Made by a program: the position numbers and the translations under genes. The notes under the pieces were generated by a model. The model did no database searches and was not told where the DNA came from. It saw nothing but the letters and a program-made list of their open reading frames with translations. Shown piece by piece: positions 1-5,190 of a stretch of 8,635 nucleotides of DNA. Origin of the DNA: Terriglobia bacterium (lineage in GTDB: Bacteria; Acidobacteriota; Terriglobia; UBA7540); contig JALHUF010000406.1 of NCBI GenBank assembly GCA_022866195.1, positions 1 through 8,635 on the forward strand, written 5' to 3'. Within the stretch, counting starts at the first letter, position 1, and each line of letters starts with the position of its first letter.

Positions 1-735
1 CCGGGTCATTACTGTTTCCTCAAACGCTGCTGTCGTACCCGGACGGACTCTGATGACCAGGTGGAGCATGCGGTCCTCGGCGACGCCCGTCAGTTTCCGG
101 CGTGCCAGAACATAACTCTCCGGTTCAAACAACTCCCCGTTCTCACGATACTCGGTGATGATTCCCACCACCCGCGCCTGCCTTTTTTCTTCGGGATTCC
201 CAATGTTCTTACCCAGCGGATCTTCCGACCCGAAGAGTTCGTTGGCGAGCCGTTGATTGATCAGCACGGGGTCCCAATCCAGGGCGTCATCGGCGGCTTC
301 GAACCAGCGCCCCCGGACCAACTCGAGGCGCATCACGTCCTGGAAGCCGTCCGTGACCGCACAGAATGACGCCAGAGTCTTCCGTCCCTGGTGGTGGTAA
401 ACGCCGTTGGACGTGCCAATGGAAAAGAGGGGATTGTCCATTCCCGCGCTGGCCTCGATTTCGGGGAAATCCCGCAGCGCGGCGAGGAGGCGCTTGGTAA
501 TGTTCTTCTTGTCCTCGGTCGCGCTATCTCCCGAGATCATTTCCATGAGCGAACCCACACTGATGTCCCAGACGTTTTCGTAGGAATAGCCCAGCGGCCG
601 GCGGTAGTTGTCGGCATAGTATGCCCCCAAGGTCACCGCGGCAAAAAGGACGAGAAAGGAGATGAAAATCTCCAGCACGACGAGGGCATTGGCCCGTCTT
701 CGGTTCCACACCAGCTTCAGGAGATGTTTGGTCAT
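1..735 (-). CDS. MacB-like ABC transporter permease 2 (N-terminal part, runs off left edge)
   Basis: Seen: an ATG at 735 opens a frame that stays open to base 1, giving 245 codons with no stop, so only the N-terminal part is present. Residues about 17-38 form a hydrophobic segment (LVVLEIFISFLVLFAAVTLG). The rest is a soluble stretch typical of the MacB periplasmic core domain, with LVRGRWF near 139-145, DPVLINQRLANELFG near 155-169, DPLGKNIG near 172-179 and ARVVGIITEYREN near 187-199. Known of the family: the usual order is TM1, a large periplasmic domain, then three C-terminal helices (FtsX domain); those helices would lie beyond the window. The start overlaps the stop of permease 1 by one base (TAATG), with GGAGG at 745-741, so translational coupling is likely. 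Inference: it pairs with permease 1 as the second half of a heterodimeric exporter. The substrate cannot be told. Confidence 0.9.
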   Translation of the reverse strand, partial: MTKHLLKLVWNRRRANALVVLEIFISFLVLFAAVTLGAYYADNYRRPLGYSYENVWDISVGSLMEMISGDSATEDKKNITKRLLAALRDFPEIEASAGMDNPLFSIGTSNGVYHHQGRKTLASFCAVTDGFQDVMRLELVRGRWFEAADDALDWDPVLINQRLANELFGSEDPLGKNIGNPEEKRQARVVGIITEYRENGELFEPESYVLARRKLTGVAEDRMLHLVIRVRPGTTAAFEETVMTR

Positions 736-1985
736 TAGCCCCTCCCTCGCAAAGCCACCGCCGGATGCAGGCGCGACATCTTCCAGGCCGGGTAAACCCC
801 GGAGAGCAAGCCGAAAAACAAGGTGATCGCCAGGCCACAAAGGAAGATGCGGTAGTTGACCCCAAAGTGGGCATAAGGGATCAACCCGGTGCTGCTGATG
901 AAGTGCAGCACCCCATACGACAGGACAAATCCAAACCCGCCTCCCACCAGGGTGAGCAACACATTTTCGACCACGAACTGCCCCACCAGCGTCAGGGAAG
1001 AGGCTCCGAAGGCCTTTCGCACTCCGATTTCCGAGCTGCGTTCCCGGATGCGGCTGACATTGATATTGACCAGATTGATGGTCGGCAGGAGCATGAACAG
1101 AACCATCAGCAAGATCAGCCAGGCCATGAATCGCCTGACCGGGCTTTCTCCATAACCCCTTTCCAGCAGGAAAGCGCGCGAAGCGACATCCAGCAGGGTT
1201 TCGGCTTCCCCGAACGCCTTGTTATAGTGTTGTGGGTCTGGGAACTCCACCCGCTTCAGCACGTCGTGGTATTCATCTTTGATCATCGGGAAGTCGGAGC
1301 GCTGACGCGCCAGAATCATGGCCAGATAGTTTCCCCAGAGTTTCTGACCACGGTACGTATCGGTCTTGGCCGTGCTGATGGGAACCCAGATGTCTGCAAA
1401 AGGCACGATGCGCAGGATGGGAATGTCGGGGACCACTCCCACCACGCGGAAATGCTGCCCGTCCACTCCCAGGAACTTCCCCACGGCCGGGCCATCGCTG
1501 AAGAATCGCTTCCGAGTGGTTTCGTTGATGACGGCGACAAAGTTCCGGTCCTTTTCATCCTGGGGAGTGAAGGGCCTGCCTTCCAGGAACCTGAAGTCCA
1601 GGATCTGCCAGAACTCTCCGTCGGCGCGCTTGAGCCACGACGTTACGGGAGCTCCGTTCAGGTAGGAAACCGCGGTGGTCGGGAAACTGTAGAGCGAAAC
1701 CTTCTCGACGTTCGGCAGGGTTCGAACATAGCGGTCCAGAAACCCGTAGCCCGCGAAGCCATTGATCATGCTGTGGTCATCGGGGCTTCTGAACTCTACA
1801 AAGAGGACGCCCAAGGTTCGATCCGTTTTTGTCTCCGGCGGGTAGGCGCCGAAGGTGTGGTCGAAGAGCGCGACAAGGACCATCAGCACCACCAAGGTGA
1901 GGCTGACGCCAAACAGGCTGATGAACGTGAAGAATTTTCGCCGCAGCAGAACCTTAAAGGCCATTTTGAGGTAGTTCTTTAGCAC
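735..1985 (-). CDS. MacB-like ABC transporter permease 1
   Basis: Inner-membrane permease of the MacB/FtsX (type VII ABC) class, 416 aa, which is the usual length. Seen: TM1 at about 19-41; a periplasmic MacB core domain at about 45-285, including FLEGRPFTPQDE, VAVINETTRKRFF and FRVVGVVPDIP; then three C-terminal helices near 288-308, 335-357 and 380-398. The family hallmark RERSSEIGVRKAFGAS (about 314-329) and the terminal PAWKMSRLHPAVALR (about 399-413) are both present. The start is GTG at 1985, chosen because GAGGAGG lies five bases upstream; the next Met is codon 8. No ATPase is fused to it, unlike E. coli MacB, and the ATPase is the preceding gene. Its stop overlaps the start of permease 2 by one base. 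Its role, coupling cytoplasmic ATP hydrolysis to periplasmic conformational change, is family knowledge. Whether it exports a toxin, lipid, peptide or signal is unknown. Confidence 0.95.
   Translation of the reverse strand: MLKNYLKMAFKVLLRRKFFTFISLFGVSLTLVVLMVLVALFDHTFGAYPPETKTDRTLGVLFVEFRSPDDHSMINGFAGYGFLDRYVRTLPNVEKVSLYSFPTTAVSYLNGAPVTSWLKRADGEFWQILDFRFLEGRPFTPQDEKDRNFVAVINETTRKRFFSDGPAVGKFLGVDGQHFRVVGVVPDIPILRIVPFADIWVPISTAKTDTYRGQKLWGNYLAMILARQRSDFPMIKDEYHDVLKRVEFPDPQHYNKAFGEAETLLDVASRAFLLERGYGESPVRRFMAWLILLMVLFMLLPTINLVNINVSRIRERSSEIGVRKAFGASSLTLVGQFVVENVLLTLVGGGFGFVLSYGVLHFISSTGLIPYAHFGVNYRIFLCGLAITLFFGLLSGVYPAWKMSRLHPAVALRGRG
741..745 (-). promoter_or_regulatory. Ribosome binding site of permease 2, inside the end of permease 1
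   Basis: GGAGG lies five bases before the ATG at 735 and within the last codons of permease 1, whose stop codon overlaps that ATG (TAATG). This is the classic layout for termination-reinitiation coupling and would keep the two permeases at matched amounts. Confidence 0.75.
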
Positions 1986-1990
1986 TTCAG

Positions 1991-1995
1991 CCTCC
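1991..1995 (-). promoter_or_regulatory. Ribosome binding site deciding a GTG start for permease 1
   Basis: The minus strand reads GAGGAGGCTGAAGTG. The GGAGG core ends five bases before the GTG at 1985, while the first in-frame ATG (codon 8) has no comparable site. This supports the GTG start and the short positively charged N-terminus before TM1. Confidence 0.8.
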
Positions 1996-2036
1996 TCTGT
2001 CGCAGCCTTCCATGTCGGCGCCTGCCCCGCCGCGAT

Positions 2037-2053
2037 GCGGGCGTGACGCCCGC
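2037..2053 (-). repeat. GC-rich hairpin (REP-like) between ATPase and permease 1
   Basis: A perfect inverted repeat, GCGGGCG-TCA-CGCCCGC on the minus strand, lies in the 83-nt spacer between the ATPase stop (2069) and the permease 1 start (1985). It has no U-run, so it is not a standard terminator. I recall GGGAGCGCGGGCGTC-type palindromes as common intergenic repeats in acidobacterial and related genomes, but this is recollection and no search was run. It could stabilise upstream mRNA or reduce readthrough into the permeases. Confidence 0.6.
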
Positions 2054-2068
2054 GCTCCCAGGCGCTCC

Positions 2069-2734
2069 CTAGTTGACTTGACGGCCGTCGAACAGCCGCA
2101 TGATGCGCTCTGTTATGGCGGCGAGACGCGGGTCGTGCGTCACCATTATCACAGTGGTCTTCACTTCCCGATTGAGGCTGGTGATGATGTCCATGATTTC
2201 ATCGCCCATCTGGCTGTCGAGGTTTCCCGTGGGCTCATCGGCCAACAGGATCCGCGGCTTTCCCACAATCGCGCGGGCAATCGCGACGCGCTGCTGCTGG
2301 CCGCCAGAAAGCTGCGAGGGAAAATGATGGATGCGGGAAGAGAGCCCCACGCGCTCCAAAGCTTCGCGCGCCAACTTGCGCCGCTCCCCGCCGCGCAGGC
2401 GGCGGTAGAGCAGCGGGATTTCCACGTTGTCCACCACGCTCAGATCGCTAATGAGGTGGTAGGTCTGGAACACAAACCCGATTTCCCGGTTCCGAATCCG
2501 GGCCACATCCCGGTCGCGATAGGAAGTGAGTTCACCGCCATTGAGCCGCACGGTGCCCCGCGTGGGGACATCCAGCAAGCCGAGGATGTTGAGCAGGGTG
2601 GTCTTGCCCGAACCTGAGGGGCCCATGATGGAAATGAACTCACCTTCTTTCACTTCCATGTTGATGCTGCTCAGGGCGACCGTCTCAATCTGGCTGGTGC
2701 GGTAAACCTTGTCCACATTGCTTAGGCGAATCAT
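2069..2734 (-). CDS. MacB-type ABC transporter ATP-binding protein
   Basis: Cytoplasmic ATPase of the MacB/LolD group, 221 aa, typical for a stand-alone domain of this class. All catalytic motifs are intact: Walker A GPSGSGKT (38-45), Q-loop Gln90 in FVFQTYHL, signature LSGGQQQ (142-148), Walker B ILLADEP (162-168) with catalytic Glu167, D-loop NLDS (171-174) and switch His200 in VTHD. The frame could extend to 2812, but I chose the ATG at 2734 because AAGGAG sits five bases upstream and [11 protein letters not shown] is the usual family N-terminus; the 26 extra residues are GC-rich spacer. It follows the adaptor gene by 85 nt and precedes permease 1 by 83 nt. It should drive the two permeases in the same operon. 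LolD is the nearest alternative family, but the adaptor and MacB-style permeases favour a MacAB-like exporter. Confidence 0.96.
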   Translation of the reverse strand: MIRLSNVDKVYRTSQIETVALSSINMEVKEGEFISIMGPSGSGKTTLLNILGLLDVPTRGTVRLNGGELTSYRDRDVARIRNREIGFVFQTYHLISDLSVVDNVEIPLLYRRLRGGERRKLAREALERVGLSSRIHHFPSQLSGGQQQRVAIARAIVGKPRILLADEPTGNLDSQMGDEIMDIITSLNREVKTTVIMVTHDPRLAAITERIMRLFDGRQVN

Positions 2735-2739
2735 GGCGT

Positions 2740-2745
2740 CTCCTT
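2740..2745 (-). promoter_or_regulatory. Ribosome binding site deciding the ATPase start
   Basis: AAGGAG lies five bases before the ATG at 2734. The longer alternative start at 2812 would place the spacer hairpin (2758-2775) inside the coding region, so this site settles the shorter 221-aa protein. Confidence 0.85.
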
Positions 2746-2757
2746 CTGTGCTCTGGC

Positions 2758-2775
2758 GCGGCGGTTCGCCGCCGC
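2758..2775 (-). repeat. GC-rich hairpin between adaptor and ATPase genes
   Basis: A perfect 7-bp stem with a four-base loop: GCGGCGG-CGAA-CCGCCGC on the transcribed minus strand (loop TTCG on the plus strand). It sits in the 85-nt spacer, about 12 bases upstream of the ATPase Shine-Dalgarno. There is no U-run after it, so it is unlikely to be a terminator. It may act as an mRNA-processing or stability element, or be a REP-like repeat. Confidence 0.6.
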
Positions 2776-2819
2776 TCGGGGTGTTCAGCGCACGCAGCAC
2801 GCCGCCCCGCAAACCTCTC

Positions 2820-4070
2820 TCACCGGGTCACCTTGACTTGCTTCAGATGCAGATAATCCTTTATGTCGGAAACGATGACTTCCTCCCCTTCCGACAGCCC
2901 TTCCAGCACTTCGAAGTTGTCGAAGCTGGACAGCCCGAACAGGACCGGGGTCTTCACGGCCACGCCGTCGCGGATCACGAACACATCCTGCTTTCCTGCG
3001 CCGGTCGCGAAGGGCCCCCGCTTGACGCGGAGCGCCTGCGGCCGGCGGTCCGTAACGATGAACACGTCCACGCGCAAGTTGGAGCGCAGCAGCCGGTTCG
3101 ACCGGTCCGCCAGGCTCACGAAAAATGTGACAATCCCATCCTTGATGGTGGGCAGGACGTTGGACACAGACCCTTCCAGGACGTCCTGCTCGCTCAAGCG
3201 GACTTTCACCGGCATGCCGAGCTTGAGGCGGTTGGCGTGGACGTCGGAAACCGTGGCCTCCACGCGGAAGGAACTCAGGTCCGCCAGGCGCGCGATCACG
3301 TCTCCCTTGCGCACCGTGGCGCCTTCCTCGGCGACCACCCAGGTGAGAACACCCTCGCGGTCCGCCTTGGTGGTGGCCAACTCCAGCTGGCGGAGCGCTT
3401 CGGCCTTCTCCTTTTGCAGAATCTGGGTCTCCAGGGCCAGCCCTTCCAACTGGGACTGCGTGGCGCGCTCGGCGTTGGCGCTGGTACCTTCCAGTTGCTT
3501 CAGCTCGATGCGCGTCTTCTCTTCTAGGACTTCCACCTTGCGAAGTTCGTCCTGGGAGCTGAGGCCGGCCTGGTGAAGTTGTCGCTGCTGCGCCGCCTTG
3601 AGTTCGTAGGATTTCAGGTCGAGCGTCTTCACCTTGATCTGGCCTTGCAGCTCGATGAGCCTGTTCTCCAGCTCCAGCTTGCGTTGGCCTTGCTGGTTTT
3701 CCTTGATGGCCAGTTGTTCGTTCAGCCTCTCCAGCGCGAGCACCGATTGGCTGACATCTAATTGCACAATCGCGTCACCCTTGTGTAGTTGGTCTCCGGG
3801 CCGTTTGAGGATCTTCAGTACACGCGAATCAATGGGGCTCGAAAACACCTGCGCCAATTCGGGGACTACAGTGCCCGAGGCCGTGATGGTTGACTCGATG
3901 GGCCCCACGTCAACCCGTGCGGTGCGAATGCTGTCCCTGCTGAGCGAGGGGGTGATCCATGCCCTGGCCGCCGTGAATACGGCGACTACGATGGCAAAGC
4001 CGAGAATCGAAAAAGCCACGCGCCTGAGGGCTTGCCGCCGCTTGAAGAGAGGATCGATGGGGCGGTCCAT
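2820..4070 (-). CDS. HlyD/MacA-family periplasmic adaptor subunit of the efflux ABC transporter
   Basis: Membrane fusion (adaptor) protein, 416 aa, anchored in the inner membrane with its bulk in the periplasm, where it would link the permeases to an outer-membrane channel. Seen: a cytoplasmic N-terminus rich in Arg/Lys; one TM helix at about 18-38; first half of the lipoyl-like domain at about 54-107 (TITASGTVVPE, VLKILKRPGDQLHKGD); a long alpha-helical hairpin/coiled coil at about 108-232; second lipoyl half at about 233-265 (GVLTWVVAEEGATVRKGDVI); a beta-barrel at about 266-340; and a membrane-proximal domain to the C-terminus. The frame could extend to 4229, but ATG 4070 has AAGGAG six bases upstream, starts just before the membrane anchor, and the longer form would cover the predicted promoter. 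It is the first gene of the four-gene operon. No outer-membrane factor lies nearby. Confidence 0.93.
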   Translation of the reverse strand: MDRPIDPLFKRRQALRRVAFSILGFAIVVAVFTAARAWITPSLSRDSIRTARVDVGPIESTITASGTVVPELAQVFSSPIDSRVLKILKRPGDQLHKGDAIVQLDVSQSVLALERLNEQLAIKENQQGQRKLELENRLIELQGQIKVKTLDLKSYELKAAQQRQLHQAGLSSQDELRKVEVLEEKTRIELKQLEGTSANAERATQSQLEGLALETQILQKEKAEALRQLELATTKADREGVLTWVVAEEGATVRKGDVIARLADLSSFRVEATVSDVHANRLKLGMPVKVRLSEQDVLEGSVSNVLPTIKDGIVTFFVSLADRSNRLLRSNLRVDVFIVTDRRPQALRVKRGPFATGAGKQDVFVIRDGVAVKTPVLFGLSSFDNFEVLEGLSEGEEVIVSDIKDYLHLKQVKVTR

Positions 4071-4076
4071 ATCTGA

Positions 4077-4082
4077 CTCCTT
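4077..4082 (-). promoter_or_regulatory. Ribosome binding site deciding the adaptor start
   Basis: AAGGAG stands six bases before the ATG at 4070. It fixes the 416-aa form over a 53-residue N-terminal extension. If the sigma-54 promoter is real, this site begins only about two bases into the transcript. Confidence 0.85.
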
Positions 4083-4094
4083 GGAGCCTCTTCC

Positions 4095-4110
4095 TGCAAT
4101 ATCCTGGCCA
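4095..4110 (-). promoter_or_regulatory. Predicted sigma-54 (-24/-12) promoter of the export operon
   Basis: The minus strand reads TGGCCAGGATATTGCA. Against the known sigma-54 consensus TGGCACG-N4-TTGC(A/T) it matches 10 of 12 defined positions and has the obligatory GG-N10-GC arrangement (GG at 4109-4108, GC at 4097-4096). Counting 12 bases on gives a transcript start near 4084, so the leader would be about 14 nt and would still include the Shine-Dalgarno at 4082-4077. It faces the adaptor gene and lies in the non-coding gap before it. An AT-rich TATATT at about 4118-4123 could instead serve a sigma-70 promoter, but I see no convincing -35 partner. Confidence 0.6.
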
Positions 4111-4185
4111 AAAGCTAATATATTGATTCTAAAGGGTTTAGCCTTGATAGGCAGGCCCGCACCTGTACGGTTATGAAAAGACGAT

Positions 4186-4199
4186 GTCCGGAATCGGAC
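4186..4199. promoter_or_regulatory. Perfect inverted repeat, candidate enhancer site for an NtrC-type activator
   Basis: GTCCG-GAAT-CGGAC is a perfect 5+5 dyad with a four-base centre, about 108 bp upstream of the predicted sigma-54 transcript start. That distance is usual for enhancer sites bound by dimeric bacterial enhancer-binding proteins. A looser CTCCG...CGGAG pair (4217-4221 with 4237-4241) lies further upstream and could be a second site. No regulator gene is visible in the window, so the cognate protein is unknown. Confidence 0.4.
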
Positions 4200-4295
4200 G
4201 GGGTCAGCAAGCAAGCCTCCGACAGTCACGCCGACCCGGAGACTCTTCCCTTGGCAGCCACATGCTGTAAACCTTTGCCGCGTTTGGAGACCGTA

Positions 4296-4463
4296 ATGGG
4301 GCTGGTGCTTTGTGGCGGGGCAGTGGTCTTTTTCGGCGCCTTCTACTTGCTCCCCGGGCAGAGCCAGAAAAAGCGAAGCAGCCCGACCGGGCGCAATTTG
4401 GTTGCCTTCTGTGTGGGCGGTGCGCTGAGCACGTTTGCGGCGCTTCCGATCCGCGCCCGCTAG
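4296..4463 (+). CDS. Possible small two-helix membrane protein (55 aa, hypothetical)
   Basis: I do not recognise this protein. ATG 4296 is preceded by TTTGGAG with GGAG six bases away, and the frame ends in TAG at 4461-4463. It begins with a hydrophobic helix at about 1-21 (MGLVLCGGAVVFFGAFYLLP), then a basic loop (QSQKKRSSPTGRN, about 22-34), then a second hydrophobic stretch at about 35-52. This suits a hairpin with a cytoplasmic positively charged loop. Third codon positions are mostly G or C, like the genuine genes here. The frame could open earlier at 4173, but that start has no ribosome site and overlaps the control region of the export operon. It is divergent from that operon. It is short and could be a chance frame. 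Confidence 0.4.
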   Translation: MGLVLCGGAVVFFGAFYLLPGQSQKKRSSPTGRNLVAFCVGGALSTFAALPIRAR

Positions 4464-4646
4464 TTCCCGCTGGGGCGCGGCTCTGCCGGCCGTGCAGAAG
4501 CGCCGGCCTTTGGCTCCCGATGCCGCAGGCTGAGATAAGGCCAGGCCGTCCCTGCCACCGGAAAGTGCTTAAATCCTCGGCGGGGTCATCCGTGTTACAC
4601 GCCCTTTCGGGCCGCTAACAATCCTGAAGCTCACAAGCGTCGGGGA
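4464..4646. other. Non-coding stretch between the small ORF and the TPR remnant
   Basis: I see no gene here. A GCCGGC pair (4485-4490 with 4502-4507, 11-base loop) begins about 20 bases after the small plus-strand frame and is followed by CCTTTGG, so it would be at best a weak terminator. A tiny GCCC-TTTC-GGGC hairpin is also present near 4602-4613. Confidence 0.4.
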
Positions 4647-4826
4647 TTAGTCCGCGGGCTGGAGGGCGGTGAACCTCTCGGTGTCGTGCTTCAACTTCTC
4701 GGCTTTAAGCCTGGTCGAGACGGCAAAGGCTTCAGCGGCCTCGCGCGTCTGGCCGTTTTTCTGATGCCACCGCCCCAGCCGATAGTGCATAGACCCGTCG
4801 GTGTCAGCACTCAGCGCCCGTTTCAT
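4647..4826 (-). pseudogene. C-terminal remnant of a TPR-repeat protein
   Basis: On the minus strand, ATG 4826 to TAA 4647 encodes 59 residues with a recognisable tetratricopeptide unit: MHYRLGRWHQKNGQTREAAE followed by AFAVSTRLKAEKLK. The Leu-Gly, Ala and Phe/Ala positions match the TPR consensus, and a short charged tail precedes the stop, as at the end of many acidobacterial TPR proteins. Upstream the frame stays open for about 90 further bases to a TAG near 4920. That part reads as Arg/Pro-rich low-quality protein without TPR spacing or a start codon with a ribosome site. I infer a decayed or truncated gene whose N-terminal repeats are lost. A short real TPR protein starting at 4826 is less likely because no Shine-Dalgarno precedes it (upstream reads GGATCGCGGAG, only partly purine-rich and abutting the start). 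Confidence 0.5.
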
Positions 4827-5075
4827 CTCCGCGATCCTATGCAGCGCTGGGCGAAACCGACAAGGCCATCGCGGAAAGGGCGAAGGATTGACATCTCCCG
4901 CACGGCCGCGCGTGGCGCCCTACGTGGTCGTTGCTCAGCCTCGCAGCGCCGTGGGCGATCGGTCAGGACGAAGGTTTTCATAGCGGAGCGGCGAGTGAAG
5001 TGCTCGACGGGAAGAAGAGCTTTGAAGAATGGCGCACCAATTCTGAAAGTTGGACAGTGCAGGCAGACAGCAGAA
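4827..5075. other. Intergenic stretch with no supported gene
   Basis: Several short frames cross this stretch on both strands, but none has a ribosome site with a start codon or a recognisable motif. It may hold decayed sequence from the missing front of the TPR gene. Confidence 0.4.
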
Positions 5076-5101
5076 CGGGAGCGCCTGGTTCAGCGCTCCC
5101 G
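5076..5101. repeat. Perfect 9-bp-stem hairpin downstream of the receptor terminator
   Basis: CGGGAGCGC pairs with GCGCTCCCG around an eight-base loop (5085-5092). On the minus strand it follows the receptor gene's main terminator by about 40 bases and resembles it in its GGGAG...CTCCC arms, but it is followed by TTCTGCTG rather than a U-run. It may act as a backup transcript-end structure or be a repeat. Confidence 0.55.
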
Positions 5102-5138
5102 CCCAGCTCTGACCTTCATGTTGTTGGCTGAAGTCAGG

Positions 5139-5166
5139 AAAAGGGAGTGCCAGGTCGGGCACTCCC
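5139..5166 (-). terminator. Intrinsic terminator of the TonB-dependent receptor gene
   Basis: On the minus strand a perfect 9-bp stem, GGGAGTGCC / GGCACTCCC with a six-base loop, begins 24 bases after the receptor stop and is followed directly by TTTTCCT. This is a good rho-independent terminator. It separates the receptor transcript from the export operon downstream. Confidence 0.85.
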
Positions 5167-5190
5167 GTGTTCTTGCATGTAACGATCAGC

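Noticed and set aside
765..1982. A long plus-strand open frame of 405 codons opposite permease 1
   Set aside because: It is antisense to a strongly supported permease, rich in His/Gln/Asp/Glu as expected for the reverse of a GC-rich membrane-protein gene, and shows no domain or ribosome site.
2058..2069. A 12-base match, GGGAGCGCCTGG, shared with the hairpin at 5077-5088
   Set aside because: In a window of this length a few 12-base matches between strands are expected by chance, more so in GC-rich sequence, so it is not evidence of a repeat family.
4252..4264. A plus-strand TGGCAG...GC element 5' of the small ORF, resembling a sigma-54 promoter
   Set aside because: The spacing is GG-N9-GC, one base short of the strictly required ten, so it is unlikely to be used.
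4485..4507. A GCCGGC pair as a terminator for the small plus-strand ORF
   Set aside because: The stem is only 6 bp with an 11-base loop, and the following CCTTTGG is not a real U-run.
4931..5131. A TTG-started plus-strand frame with a signal-peptide-like beginning (LSLAAPWAIGQ)
   Set aside because: It has no Shine-Dalgarno, the hydrophobic stretch is too short, it crosses the 5076-5101 hairpin, and the protein is unrecognised.
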